Of a stretch of DNA of 64,000 nt, positions 35,957 through 44,590 are shown piece by piece. A model generated the notes under the pieces. It was not told where the DNA came from. It did no database searches and saw only the letters and a program-made list of their open reading frames with translations. This DNA is from Bordetella genomosp. 13 (GTDB lineage Bacteria > Pseudomonadota > Gammaproteobacteria > Burkholderiales > Burkholderiaceae_B). Each line of letters opens with the position of its first letter. The first letter of the stretch is position 1. The translations under genes were made by a program, and so were the position numbers. The stretch is taken from assembly GCF_007679965.1 (NCBI RefSeq), contig NZ_VEHL01000014.1:1-64000 (forward strand), in the 5' to 3' direction.

Positions 35957-36679
35957 CTAGAGGGAGGACTGCTTCATGCGTTTGGACAAGGCTTGCGCGG
36001 TTTCCTTGCGCTCGCTGTAGCGGTCCACCAGGTGCGGCGCCACGTCCCGCGCAAGCAGGGTGAACTTGAACAGCTCCTCGACGACGTCGACGATCCGGTC
36101 GTAGTACGGCGAGGGCCTCATGCGTCCTTCGTCGTCGAACTCCTGGTAGGCCTTGGCCACCGACGATTGATTGGGGATGGTCAGCATCCGCATCCATCGG
36201 CCCAGTATCCGCATCTGATTGACGGCGTTGAAGGACTGCGACCCGCCGGACACCTGCATGACCGCCAGCGTCTTGCCCTGCGTGGGGCGTACCGCGCCGA
36301 CGGACAGGGGAATCCAGTCGATCTGCGTCTTCATCAGGCCCGACATCGCGCCATGGCGTTCGGGCGAGCTCCAGACCATGCCTTCCGCCCACTGCGCCAG
36401 CGCATGCAGCTCGCGAACCTTGGGATGCTGGTCGCTGGCGTCGTCGACCAGCGGCAGGCCCGAGGGGTCGAACATCCGCGTCTCGCCGCCCAGCGCCTGC
36501 AACAGCCTGGCCGCTTCCTCGGCCGCGAGCCGGCTGTAGGACCGTGCGCGCAGCGACCCGTACAGCAGCAGGAAGCGAGGCGCATGCGTGGCGCGCTGGG
36601 GCGAGAAGAGCGCCGCCGTGTCGGCCCGCGGGAACAGGGAGGGGTCGATATTGGGCAGATCCGGGATGGGCTCAGACAC
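35957..36679 (-). CDS. arsH: organoarsenical oxidase / NADPH-FMN reductase ArsH
   Basis: A 240-residue flavodoxin-fold protein with the ArsH features YGSLRARSYSRLAAEEAARLL, PERHGAMSGLMKTQIDWIPLS and GRTQGKTLAVMQVSGGSQSFN-like region. ArsH oxidises trivalent methylated or aromatic arsenicals to less toxic pentavalent forms using FMN and NADPH. I chose GTG 36679 because GGAGG lies six bases before it; an ATG at 36694 adds five residues. It overlaps the arsC end by 8 bp. Last gene of the ars operon. Confidence 0.92.
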   Translation of the reverse strand: MSEPIPDLPNIDPSLFPRADTAALFSPQRATHAPRFLLLYGSLRARSYSRLAAEEAARLLQALGGETRMFDPSGLPLVDDASDQHPKVRELHALAQWAEGMVWSSPERHGAMSGLMKTQIDWIPLSVGAVRPTQGKTLAVMQVSGGSQSFNAVNQMRILGRWMRMLTIPNQSSVAKAYQEFDDEGRMRPSPYYDRIVDVVEELFKFTLLARDVAPHLVDRYSERKETAQALSKRMKQSSL

Positions 36680-37094
36680 GTCGGCCCTCCGCATCGATGA
36701 CGGGCTCGCCGTCTTCCTTGGAGAACGCGCCGCGCTGCGGGGCGGGAAGGATGTCCAGCACGGCCTCCGACGGCCGGCACAGGCGCGTGCCCAGGGGCGT
36801 GACCACGATGGGGCGATTGATCAGGATGGGATGCCGCAGCATGAAACCGATCAGTTGCTCGTCCGTCCAGGCCGCGTCGGCCAGCCCCAGTTCGTCGTAG
36901 GGCGTGCCTTTCTGCCGCAGCACGTCGCGCACGGGGAGGCCCATCGCGGCAATCAGGGATTTCAGCGTCGCGGCATCCGGCGGGGTCTTCAGGTACTCGA
37001 TGACCGTGGGTTCCGCGCCGCTGTTGCGGATCAGGCCGAGCACGTTGCGCGACGTGCCGCAGGCGGGGTTGTGATAGATCGTGATGGAACTCAT
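36672..37094 (-). CDS. arsC: glutaredoxin-coupled arsenate reductase ArsC
   Basis: A 140-residue ArsC of the E. coli plasmid type. The N-terminus is MSSITIYHNPACGTSRN, with catalytic Cys12. Conserved Arg-containing blocks follow (RHPILINRPIVVTPLGTRLCRPSE). It reduces arsenate to arsenite with glutathione and glutaredoxin. The ATG at 37094 has AGAGG six bases upstream and matches the family start. It sits between the MFS gene (31 bp gap) and arsH (overlap). Confidence 0.94.
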   Translation of the reverse strand: MSSITIYHNPACGTSRNVLGLIRNSGAEPTVIEYLKTPPDAATLKSLIAAMGLPVRDVLRQKGTPYDELGLADAAWTDEQLIGFMLRHPILINRPIVVTPLGTRLCRPSEAVLDILPAPQRGAFSKEDGEPVIDAEGRRV

Positions 37095-37125
37095 GAAACG
37101 CCTCTTTTCATGCAAGGTCGGGAGA

Positions 37126-38319
37126 TCAGGGGCTCGATGGCCGTGCCCGCAGCAGTATCAACGCGCAGCAGGCGGCCATTCCGATGGCGCCCGACAGCCA
37201 CAGGGCGCGGGCGCCCCAGGCATCCAGCGCCAGCCCGAACAGGAACGGCGCCAGCGCCTGCGCGATCCGCGCCGGCATCACCAGCCAGCCCTGGCGCGCG
37301 CCATAGCCCTGGGCACCGAAGAGCGCCAGCGGCAGCGTGCCCTTGGCGATGGTCAGCACGCCATTGCCCGCGCCATGCAGGACGGCGAACAGCGGCGCCA
37401 TCGCAGGGCCCGCCAGCAGCAGCACCGCCACGCCGGCGGGATGCGCCAGCGCCGCCAGGCGCGCGGACAGCAGCGGATGCGCGCGCCGCAGCAGGCCGAA
37501 TTCGAGTACGCGGCCGGCCACCTGCGCCGGTCCGATGAGCGCGCCCACGGCAACGGCCGCCGCCAGCGTGGCGCCGGTCGCTTCCAGCATCCTCGGCAGG
37601 TGCGTGGCCATGGCGGTGCTGATGAACCAGGTCGCGGCGAAGACGAAGGCGAGGAGGGCGGTCGAGGCCCCTTTCCGCCCAGGCGGCGCGGCGACGGTCG
37701 TCGCTGGTTGCGCCGACGCCGGCGCTTCGACAACCGGCGCTTCGACAACCGGCACTGACCGCACCCGCGGAAGCCAGGCGTTCAGCGGCAGCCCGATGAG
37801 CAGATGCAGGGCGGCCCATCCGAAGCATGCGCCGCGCCAGCCGAACCGTGCCTCCATCCAGGCCGACAAAGGCCAGCCGACCGTGCTGGCGAAGCCGGCG
37901 ATCAGCGTGATGCCGGTGATGGCGCCGCGGGCGTCGCGCCCATAGAGGCGGACCAGGCTGGAGAATGCCGCTTCGTAGAGGCCCGAGCCCATCGCCACGC
38001 CGATGACCAGCCAGGCGGACGCCATGGTCCAGAGGCCTTGCGCCAGCCCCAGCGTGGCTAGCCCGAGCGCGAACACCAGGCTCGTTCCGATCAGCACGAT
38101 GCGTCCGCCATGGCGATCAATGGCGTGGCCCGCCCAAGGGCCGACCACGGCCGATGCGATCAGCGCGCCGGAGAACGCCGCGTAGACCGCCGGCGCGGGC
38201 ACGTCCAATTCGCGGGCCATCGGAACCGCCATCATGGCGGGCAAATAGTAGGACGACGCCCAGGCCAGCGTCTGGGCCGTGCCCAGGGCGCAGACCACCC
38301 GTACAGGAGCGGCGGACAC
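37126..38319 (-). CDS. MFS transporter of the arsenic operon
   Basis: A 397-residue, 12-helix major facilitator protein starting with GTG. The loop 2-3 motif reads GHAIDRHGGR. The central loop has a short duplicated PVVEAPVVEAP segment, encoded by a 15-bp tandem repeat near 37729-37758. It lies 3 bp after arsR and before arsC, so it is probably the arsenical efflux pump in place of ArsB or Acr3. MFS arsenic exporters such as ArsK are known, but I cannot say it is that subfamily. Confidence 0.8.
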   Translation of the reverse strand: MSAAPVRVVCALGTAQTLAWASSYYLPAMMAVPMARELDVPAPAVYAAFSGALIASAVVGPWAGHAIDRHGGRIVLIGTSLVFALGLATLGLAQGLWTMASAWLVIGVAMGSGLYEAAFSSLVRLYGRDARGAITGITLIAGFASTVGWPLSAWMEARFGWRGACFGWAALHLLIGLPLNAWLPRVRSVPVVEAPVVEAPASAQPATTVAAPPGRKGASTALLAFVFAATWFISTAMATHLPRMLEATGATLAAAVAVGALIGPAQVAGRVLEFGLLRRAHPLLSARLAALAHPAGVAVLLLAGPAMAPLFAVLHGAGNGVLTIAKGTLPLALFGAQGYGARQGWLVMPARIAQALAPFLFGLALDAWGARALWLSGAIGMAACCALILLRARPSSP

Positions 38320-38322
38320 GGA

Positions 38323-38652
38323 TCAGCAGGTCGTACAGGCCGTTGCGACGCCGGCTGGCTCGCAAGCCGCGCCTTCGCAGCAATGCTCGGTCAGGTAGCC
38401 GAGCAAGCCGTTCATCCGCGCGTAGTCGGCGCGGTAGATGAGATTGCGGCCTTGCTGTTCGATGCTGACCAGCCCGGCGTGCGACAACTCTTTCAAGTGG
38501 AAGGACAGCGCGTTGCGCGCCAGGCCCAGCTGGTCGGCCAGGCTGCTGGGCGTAAGCCCGGGCAGGCCGGCCACGACGAGCGCGCGGAAGGTCCGCAGCC
38601 GCTGGGGATGGGCAAGCGCGCCGAGCGCGGAGATGGCATGGGCTTCGTTCAT
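38323..38652 (-). CDS. arsR: ArsR-family arsenic-responsive repressor
   Basis: A 109-residue winged-helix repressor. The helix-turn-helix is around LTPSSLADQLGLARNALSFHLKELSHAGLV (residues 33-62). The C-terminal tail EHCCEGAACEPAG has three Cys and ends ACTTC. The classic ArsR metal site in the alpha-3 helix (CVC) is absent; the tail Cys are the likely arsenite ligands, as in other C-terminal-sensing ArsR proteins. It heads the operon arsR-MFS-arsC-arsH and probably represses it. Confidence 0.88.
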   Translation of the reverse strand: MNEAHAISALGALAHPQRLRTFRALVVAGLPGLTPSSLADQLGLARNALSFHLKELSHAGLVSIEQQGRNLIYRADYARMNGLLGYLTEHCCEGAACEPAGVATACTTC

Positions 38653-38654
38653 GG

Positions 38655-38690
38655 CGCGATCATACAATGATTCTTGAACTATTGAACCGA
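38655..38690 (-). promoter_or_regulatory. candidate arsR promoter/operator
   Basis: Just upstream of arsR, the + strand shows a tandem repeat TTGAAC-TA-TTGAAC (38674-38687). Read on the minus strand, TATGAT lies about 10 bp before the ATG region and would serve as a -10 element, with the repeat over the -35. This is the usual place for an ArsR operator. The assignment is by position and sequence only. Confidence 0.4.
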
Positions 38691-38744
38691 GGGGCGATCG
38701 AGCGCTGAACCAGAGGGGAAACACCGTTCGCGCTCGAATCCGTT

Positions 38745-38772
38745 ACTTTACATAATATACATTATGCGTATT
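38745..38772 (-). other. dif: chromosomal dif site (XerC/XerD recombination site)
   Basis: Read on the minus strand, this 28-bp sequence matches E. coli dif at 23 positions. The inner 18 bp, GCATAATGTATATTATGT, are identical, including the XerC half-site end CATAA, the 6-bp crossover TGTATA and the XerD half-site start TTATGT. Differences are confined to the outer ends. dif is where XerCD resolves chromosome dimers at division, at the replication terminus. Supporting this, GGGNAGGG octamers (FtsK-orienting sequences) that I found by eye point toward it from both sides. It lies between arsR and a lysR gene. Confidence 0.9.
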
Positions 38773-38838
38773 TCGTGTGCGATTCCCAGTGCAGCTCCCG
38801 TTCCTTCATCCCGCCGCCCGCCGCTACACTCATCCGCC

Positions 38839-39753
38839 ATGAATCTCCGACAACTCATCTCTTTCGTCCGCGTCGCCGAACACGGCAGTTTCGCGGCGGC
38901 GGCCAAGGCGCTGAACTCCACGCAATCCACCATCTCGACCCGCGTGCGCGAACTGGAGACCGCCTGGGGCGTCGAGCTGTTCGACCGGGCGCATCACCGG
39001 CTGCAGATCAGTGCCAAGGGCGAGGAAATCCTGCCGTGGGCGCGCCAGATCCTGGCGCTGTCGGACCGCATTGGGTATCAACTGGGCGAGCCGGACGCGC
39101 TGACCGGCCAGCTGCGCGTGGGCGTGGCCGGCCGGATTGCGCATACGTGGTTGCCGCGCCTGATGGTGGCGATCCGGGCGCGGCATCCCCGCGTACGGTT
39201 CGATCTGCAACTGGGCCTGACCGCTCCGCTGCTGCAGCGCCTGCGGTCCGGTGAACTGGACCTGGCGTTCGCAGGCGGCCCGATCACCGATCCCGCTCTG
39301 GAAGCGCTGTCGCTGGGCTACGACGAGTTTTCATGGATGGCGTCGCCCACGCTGGGCGTGCCGCGCACGCGGCTGGGCCCGGCCGAACTGGCCAGCTGGC
39401 CCATCGTGGGGCTGTCGCAGGATTCGCCGCACTATCCCGTCATCGACCAATGGTTCCGGGTGGCCGGCATCGAGTACCGGCCGTCCATTTCCTGCAACGA
39501 CATGGCGCTGGCGGCGCGGCTGATCCGCGTGAACCTGGGCGTGGGCCTGCTGCACCGGACCTCGCACCGCGACGAAGTGCTAAATGGGCTGTTGACCGAG
39601 CTGGACACCGCGCCAGCCTTTCCGAAGCTGGAGTTCGTCGCCGTGTATCCGCGCGCCAATCCCGGCGCGCTGGCCGTCGCCGTGGCCCAGCTCGCCGCGG
39701 AAATCAGCGACTTTCCGCGCGGCGACGCGGTCCAGGCCGCCTTGGCGACCTGA
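38839..39753 (+). CDS. LysR-family transcriptional regulator
   Basis: A 304-residue LysR protein: MNLRQLISFVRVAEHGSFAAAAKALNSTQSTISTRVRELE forms the winged helix, followed by the effector domain (GQLRVGVAGRIAHTWLPRLM). The ATG at 38839 fits the family start. It is convergent with a Bug gene at 39884. Its target is unclear; its own upstream region contains dif and the arsR promoter region. Confidence 0.87.
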   Translation: MNLRQLISFVRVAEHGSFAAAAKALNSTQSTISTRVRELETAWGVELFDRAHHRLQISAKGEEILPWARQILALSDRIGYQLGEPDALTGQLRVGVAGRIAHTWLPRLMVAIRARHPRVRFDLQLGLTAPLLQRLRSGELDLAFAGGPITDPALEALSLGYDEFSWMASPTLGVPRTRLGPAELASWPIVGLSQDSPHYPVIDQWFRVAGIEYRPSISCNDMALAARLIRVNLGVGLLHRTSHRDEVLNGLLTELDTAPAFPKLEFVAVYPRANPGALAVAVAQLAAEISDFPRGDAVQAALAT

Positions 39754-39787
39754 ACGAGCGGCCAGAGCCGCGCGAGGGCCCGAGCGC

Positions 39788-39840
39788 AAGCGGCTGAAGT
39801 TTCAACCGCTTTGACTGAGTGAACCGCTTGAACCGCTCGT
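39788..39840. terminator. hairpin and AACCGCT repeats between convergent lysR and bug genes
   Basis: AAGCGG (39788-39793) pairs with CCGCTT (39806-39811), and the loop between can extend the stem by TGAA/TTCA. Downstream, GAACCGCT occurs twice more (39821-39839). The place, between the ends of convergent genes, suits a bidirectional terminator, but there is no long T run, so Rho-independent action is uncertain. Confidence 0.35.
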
Positions 39841-39883
39841 GCCGGCCGCCAGCGCCATGACGCCGGCGGCGACACCCACGCGA

Positions 39884-40870
39884 TCAGCCATCCACCTTGA
39901 TCCCCGCCTTCTTGATCACCTCGCCCCACTTTTGGCGCTCGCCCGCGATGAACGTGCCGAATGCCTGCGACGTGGAGCTGGCCGGCTCGGTGCCGAGCTC
40001 GGTCAACCGGGCCTTGACCTCCGGACGCGCCAGGATGCTGGCCACTTCATCGCCCAGCTTCTTCACGATCTCGGCCGGCGTGCCGGCCGGCGCGACCAGG
40101 CCGTACCAGACGGTGACGTCGTAGCCGACCATGCCCTGCGACGCGATGGTGGGAATGTCCGGCACCATGGGCGACGGATGGCCGGCGGTCACGCCCAGGC
40201 CGCGCAACTGGCCCGACTTGACCATGACGGCCGCGCTGGGCATGTTCTCGAACACCAGGTCGACACGGCCCGCCACCACCTCGGACAGGCCCTGCGGTCC
40301 GCCCTTGAACGGCACGTGCGTCATCTTCAGCCCGCTCTGCGCCTGGAACAGCTCGGCGGACATGTGCGGCGACGAGCCCGTGCCGGCGCTGGCGTAGAAC
40401 AGCGGGCGCTGCTTGCCGTAGGCGATCAGCTCCTGCACGTTCTTCACCGGCAGCGCCGGATTGACCAGCAGCACGTTCTGGATGCCCGCGATCATCGAGA
40501 TCGGCACGAAGCTCTTCTGCGCGTCGTACGGCAGGTTGTCGAACAGGTTGGGATTGACGGCCAGCGCGGAACTCGACCCCATCAGCAGCGTGTAGCCGTC
40601 GGGATCGGAGCGGGCGACCATGCTGGCGCCCAGCGCGCCGCCCGCGCCGCCCCGGTTCTCGACCACGACGGGCTGGCCCAGGTCCTTGGCCATCTGCTCG
40701 CCCACCGTGCGGGCCAGCACGTCGGAGGTGCCGCCCGCGGTGAACGGCACGATGATCTTGATGGGACGGTCCGGATAGGTGCCCGCCGCGCGCGCGGACA
40801 GGCCGGTCGCGCACAGCAGCGCGACAAACAGCATAGGCGCCAGAGTCCTGGCGGCACGAAAGGAAGCCAT
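39884..40870 (-). CDS. Bug-family (TctC) periplasmic binding protein
   Basis: A 328-residue binding protein. Signal peptide LAPMLFVALLCATGLSARA, then YPDRPIKIIVPFTAGGTSDVLART, GTGSSPHMSAELF and VPDIPTIASQGMVGYDV. The ATG at 40870 has AAGGGG upstream; earlier codons in the frame encode non-conserved sequence. It lies downstream of a TauD-type dioxygenase gene on the same strand (119 bp apart) and may deliver or sense that enzyme's substrate. No tctAB is nearby. Confidence 0.88.
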   Translation of the reverse strand: MASFRAARTLAPMLFVALLCATGLSARAAGTYPDRPIKIIVPFTAGGTSDVLARTVGEQMAKDLGQPVVVENRGGAGGALGASMVARSDPDGYTLLMGSSSALAVNPNLFDNLPYDAQKSFVPISMIAGIQNVLLVNPALPVKNVQELIAYGKQRPLFYASAGTGSSPHMSAELFQAQSGLKMTHVPFKGGPQGLSEVVAGRVDLVFENMPSAAVMVKSGQLRGLGVTAGHPSPMVPDIPTIASQGMVGYDVTVWYGLVAPAGTPAEIVKKLGDEVASILARPEVKARLTELGTEPASSTSQAFGTFIAGERQKWGEVIKKAGIKVDG

Positions 40871-40989
40871 GTCATTACCCCTTGGATATTTTGTGGAAGA
40901 ACTGCCTGCCTCCAGCCTTCCCGCGGGCGGCGCTCTGGCGGCGCCCTCCCCGTGCCTGCCGCATGCATCGCGCGGCAGGCCTCCGTGCA

Positions 40990-42036
40990 TCATCCCTGGT
41001 AAGAGCGCGCCCCTTCGTCGCGCAGCCAGATGCGCAGCAGGTGGCGGCGGCGCTCGGGCTCGTCGTAATCCTCGAAGGCCGTGCGGCGATGGCCGCAGCG
41101 GCGGTTGTCGACGATCTGGATCTGGCCGCGCTCGAAGAAGAATTCGCGGTTGAAGCGATCCTCTTCCATGATGGACTCCAGCGCCTCGATCGCCTGCATT
41201 CCCAGCGCGTCGATCTCGCGGCCCGCGACGTGGTAGCCGCTGAGCGTCTGGTGGCGCGACAGCTTGCAGTTCATGCGCTTGCCGTCATACGTGAACAGCG
41301 GACGGCTGAGCACCATCGGGTCGCCGGGCACATGTTCGCGCTGGCGGTTCGCCAGGAAGGGATGATAGAGGCGCTCCACCAGCTCGATCGGATGGCGCTT
41401 GAGCATTTCGTTGTAGGCCGCGTAGAAGCTGACGATGCTGTTGATACCGCCGCTCTTGGCGGGATGCAGGCAGAACAGCGCGACGAAATGCGGCGGGCAC
41501 AGGTTCCAGTTGTTGTCGGTATGGAAGTTCTGGCCGCGATTGGTCGTGTCGCCGCGCACCGAGGTGCTGTAGGGACGGTCGACGTTGCGCACGTCGTAGA
41601 TCATCTTGCCGTCGAAACTCTGCGCCACCGGCCGGCCGCACATCTGGGCGAGCATCCAATACACCGCCGTGCTCTGCTCCACCGTCCATTCCTGCACCGG
41701 CAACTTGTCCAGCACGACGAAGCCGACGCCGTTGTCCAGAATGTCGCGCGCCTGCGCCATCATGGCGCGGCTCAGCGGCATGTCGTAGTCGGCCGGCGCC
41801 AGCAGCAAGGTGGGCAGCGGATTGCGCGTCAGCCGTGCCACGAATGCGTCGATTTCGGCCAGGCAATCCGGACTGATGCGGATCACGCCGTCATCGGGTG
41901 CGAGCGTGTCGCGGTCCCAGACGATGGGCCCGTCCAGCGGCGTGTCGCGGATCAGCGGCCGGGCGCTGACGGTCTGGTCCTCGAGTATGGCGACGACTTC
42001 GTCGTCGGCCAGGTCGATCTTGCGTTGCAATTCCAT
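40990..42036 (-). CDS. TauD/TfdA-family Fe(II)/2-oxoglutarate-dependent dioxygenase
   Basis: A 348-residue oxygenase. The iron-binding facial triad is visible as His172-x-Asp174 (NFHTDNNW) and His316 (NRRCGHRRTAF), with Arg335 (HLLRIWLR) positioned to hold 2-oxoglutarate. Family members hydroxylate taurine, other sulfonates, phenoxyacids or carboxylic acids, causing cleavage. The start (MELQRK) has GGGGA upstream. It is divergent from a LysR gene. Nearby are a Bug gene and a two-subunit ThDP decarboxylase, suggesting a joint pathway. Confidence 0.87.
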   Translation of the reverse strand: MELQRKIDLADDEVVAILEDQTVSARPLIRDTPLDGPIVWDRDTLAPDDGVIRISPDCLAEIDAFVARLTRNPLPTLLLAPADYDMPLSRAMMAQARDILDNGVGFVVLDKLPVQEWTVEQSTAVYWMLAQMCGRPVAQSFDGKMIYDVRNVDRPYSTSVRGDTTNRGQNFHTDNNWNLCPPHFVALFCLHPAKSGGINSIVSFYAAYNEMLKRHPIELVERLYHPFLANRQREHVPGDPMVLSRPLFTYDGKRMNCKLSRHQTLSGYHVAGREIDALGMQAIEALESIMEEDRFNREFFFERGQIQIVDNRRCGHRRTAFEDYDEPERRRHLLRIWLRDEGARSYQG

Positions 42037-42277
42037 GATTTCCCCATGTCCTTTTTGGATGCCGCCGCGCCAGCGCGACCGCATGACGATGGAGTATAGG
42101 GAGCGTGCCCGCGCCCGAAAAACGAATAATTCCGTCGCGGCAGCAGCGGAAAACCCGCTGCTGCAAGCGTGGGCGGGTCGAGCATCCCGCTACTATTGCG
42201 CTACGCCCTTCCCCTTTGCCGCCCGATGGCGCCTGCGCGTTCCAGCGCCTCGGGCAGCATCCGACACCCCGCCCCAC

Positions 42278-43171
42278 GTGATCACGATCAAGCAGGTAGA
42301 AGCGTTTTACTGGACCGTGAAGCTCGGCACGTTCACGGCCGCCGCCGACCGCCTGCACACCACGCAATCGGCCATCACCAAGCGCGTGCAGGACATCGAG
42401 AACACCTTTGGCGTCGCCCTGTTCGACCGGGTCGGACACCGCCTGGTGCTGACCGACCGCGCGAAAAGCATCCACGACCTTGCCCGGAACATGCTGCAGC
42501 AGCGCGACGCCATGCTGGTGCAGTTGGCGGGCAATCCGGCCATGACGGGCACGGTGCGCATCGGCATCACCGAGATGACGGCGATGACCTGGATCTCGAC
42601 GCTGATCCGGCAGACGCGGGCCCGCTATCCGTCCTTGCAGCTGCAGCCCCGCCTGGATCTCAGCGGGCGGCTGCAGCGCCTGCTGCTGGCCGGCGAACTG
42701 GACCTGGCCTTCCTGCCCGACATGTATCTGCATCCCGACCTGGACGCGCTGCCGCTGGCGCTGGTCGAGTTCGCCTGGATGGGCAGCCCCGCCACCTTCG
42801 ACCAGGGCCGCGCGTTCAGCGTCGAGGAGATCGGCCGGATGGCCATCCTGGGCCAATCCAGCGATTCGGTCATCAGCGCCCTGAGCGACAGCTGGCTGCA
42901 GCAGAGCCAGCCCGCATCGAACGCGCTGGCCATCGACAACCTGATCGCCATCGCCGGCCTGGCGGTGGCGGGCCTGGGCGTGGTGTGTTTGCCGAAGGGA
43001 TATTTCGCCGGCCACCTGCGGGATGGCCGGCTCGCGGCCCTGCGCACCGACGTCGCGCCGCCCAGCGCCCGCTACTTCGCGCTGTTCCGCAAGGAGCCGG
43101 GCTCGGCCCTGGCCAAGGCGCTGGCGACGCTGGCGCAGGAGTGCTGCGACTTCACCGTCGAGACGCGCTAG
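42278..43171 (+). CDS. LysR-family transcriptional regulator
   Basis: A 297-residue LysR protein starting with GTG: VITIKQVEAFYWTVKLGTFTAAADRLHTTQSAITKRVQDIE. The effector domain includes GTVRIGITEMTAMTWISTLI and LAVAGLGVVCLPKGYF. It is divergent from the TauD-type gene (241 bp between starts) and upstream of the ThDP decarboxylase genes on its own strand, so it may coordinate the two sides. A longer in-frame extension upstream is not LysR-like. Confidence 0.87.
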   Translation: MITIKQVEAFYWTVKLGTFTAAADRLHTTQSAITKRVQDIENTFGVALFDRVGHRLVLTDRAKSIHDLARNMLQQRDAMLVQLAGNPAMTGTVRIGITEMTAMTWISTLIRQTRARYPSLQLQPRLDLSGRLQRLLLAGELDLAFLPDMYLHPDLDALPLALVEFAWMGSPATFDQGRAFSVEEIGRMAILGQSSDSVISALSDSWLQQSQPASNALAIDNLIAIAGLAVAGLGVVCLPKGYFAGHLRDGRLAALRTDVAPPSARYFALFRKEPGSALAKALATLAQECCDFTVETR

Positions 43172-43355
43172 TTCCCTGCCCTGCGCCGGTCCACGCTGCT
43201 GGCCGTGCGACCTGTCGGACGCGCCATTCCCTTAAGGATTGCCGTCCAGGACTTTTATTCCCTTTATTCCCGCGCTGGGATCTCCCATGATTGTCCAGGG
43301 AGGCCCTGCCCGCGCAGGCGCCGCCTCGTGTCCACCCTTTTGCTATGAGAGCGGA

Positions 43356-43874
43356 ATGTCGAATCCCGATTGGCCCCGGAAGATCTACGAAGAACTCAAG
43401 TCGCTTGGCGTACGCCAGGTGTCCTACGTGCCCGATGCGGGCCACAGCGCGCTCATCCGCCTGTGCGAGGACGATCCCGGGATCCACGCGGTGTCGCTGA
43501 CCACCGAGGAGGAAGGCGTGGCCCTGTCCGCCGGCGCGTGGCTGGGCGGCAACCGCGCCGTGCTGCTGCTGCAGTCCAGCGGCGTGGGCAACTGCATCAA
43601 CATGCTGTCGCTGCAGCACGAGACGCGCATGCCGCTGCTGATGATCGTGACCATGCGCGGCGAATGGGGTGAGTTCAATCCCTGGCAGGTCGCGATGGGG
43701 AAATCCACGCAGTCCGTGCTGGAGGACTCGGGCGTGTACGTGTACCGCGCCGACGAGCCCCGCGAGATCGCGCCCAACGTGGCCGCGGGCGCCCGCTTCG
43801 CCTACCAGACGGGCCGCAGCGTCGCCGTCCTGATCGGCCAGCGCGTCATCGGCACGAAGAATTTCAACAAGTGA
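43356..43874 (+). CDS. ThDP-binding decarboxylase, pyrimidine-domain subunit (ComD/phosphonopyruvate decarboxylase-like)
   Basis: A 172-residue protein equal to the pyrimidine-binding domain of ThDP enzymes. The catalytic Glu is in SLTTEEEGVALSAGAW, and GVGNCINMLSLQHETRMPLLMIVTMRGEWGEFNPWQ is typical of sulfopyruvate/phosphonopyruvate decarboxylase alpha halves. It works with the beta subunit encoded 7 bp downstream. The ATG at 43356 has GAG-rich sequence upstream. Substrate could be sulfopyruvate, phosphonopyruvate or another 2-oxo acid. Confidence 0.83.
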   Translation: MSNPDWPRKIYEELKSLGVRQVSYVPDAGHSALIRLCEDDPGIHAVSLTTEEEGVALSAGAWLGGNRAVLLLQSSGVGNCINMLSLQHETRMPLLMIVTMRGEWGEFNPWQVAMGKSTQSVLEDSGVYVYRADEPREIAPNVAAGARFAYQTGRSVAVLIGQRVIGTKNFNK

Positions 43875-43881
43875 GGCAGCA

Positions 43882-44481
43882 ATGACAGAGCACACCAAGC
43901 CCGTGCTGGACCGGCGCGCGGCCGTCGCCCGCATCCTGCGCGACCGCGGCCAGGCGCTGGCCATCGCCAGCCTGGGCAACCCGACCTACGACCTGGCCGC
44001 GGCGGGCGACTGCGACCGCAACTTCTACCTGTGGGGCGCGATGGGCGGCGCCGTCATGGTGGGCCTGGGCCTGGCGCAGGCGCAGCCGGACCATCGCGTG
44101 ATCGTCTTCGTGGGCGACGGCGAGATGATGATGGGCCTGGGCTCGCTCGCCACCGCCGCAGTGAAAGGCGCCGCGAACCTCAGCGTGGTCGTGATCGACA
44201 ACGAACACTATGCCGAGACCGGCATGCAGCCCGCCCACGCCGGGCGCGGCGTGGACATCCCCGCCGTGGCCCGCGCCTGCGGCTTTTCCGCGACGCTCCT
44301 GGCGCGCACGGAGGCCGACCTGGAGGCGGCGGCCGAGGCCATTCTTCACGGCCCGGGACCGGTGCTGGCCAGCATCAAGGTCGGCACGGAGCCGCAGCCC
44401 ACCGTCCTGCCCCCCCGCGACGGCCCCTATCTGCGCAGCCGGTTCAGAGCCGCCTTGCTGGGCGACGATGCCCACCGGTAG
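43882..44481 (+). CDS. ThDP-binding decarboxylase, pyrophosphate-domain subunit (ComE-like)
   Basis: A 199-residue protein forming the pyrophosphate-binding domain. The ThDP/Mg motif runs from GDGEMMMGLGSLATAA to VVVIDN, with the usual spacing of about 30 residues. LWGAMGGAVMVGLGLAQ precedes it. The split alpha/beta form is that of archaeal sulfopyruvate decarboxylase and some bacterial homologues. It follows the alpha gene with a GAGG ribosome site. A run of seven C at 44410-44416 lies in the coding sequence. Confidence 0.85.
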   Translation: MTEHTKPVLDRRAAVARILRDRGQALAIASLGNPTYDLAAAGDCDRNFYLWGAMGGAVMVGLGLAQAQPDHRVIVFVGDGEMMMGLGSLATAAVKGAANLSVVVIDNEHYAETGMQPAHAGRGVDIPAVARACGFSATLLARTEADLEAAAEAILHGPGPVLASIKVGTEPQPTVLPPRDGPYLRSRFRAALLGDDAHR

Positions 44482-44590
44482 CGCCAACCAGCGGTGATGG
44501 CGCTCGCGCCATCCCGTTCCGCCATCCACCCATACGAGCTTCCTGAAGAAGCCGTCCGCGGCCACCGGCCGCGGAACCGAGGAGACAGAC

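Noticed and set aside
37729..37758. 15-bp tandem repeat as a regulatory repeat
   Set aside because: It is inside the MFS coding sequence and encodes PVVEAPVVEAP in a loop; probably a harmless in-frame duplication.
44410..44416. Run of seven C as a phase-variable tract
   Set aside because: It lies late in a conserved ThDP domain gene and simply encodes Pro codons; seven bases is too short to claim variation.
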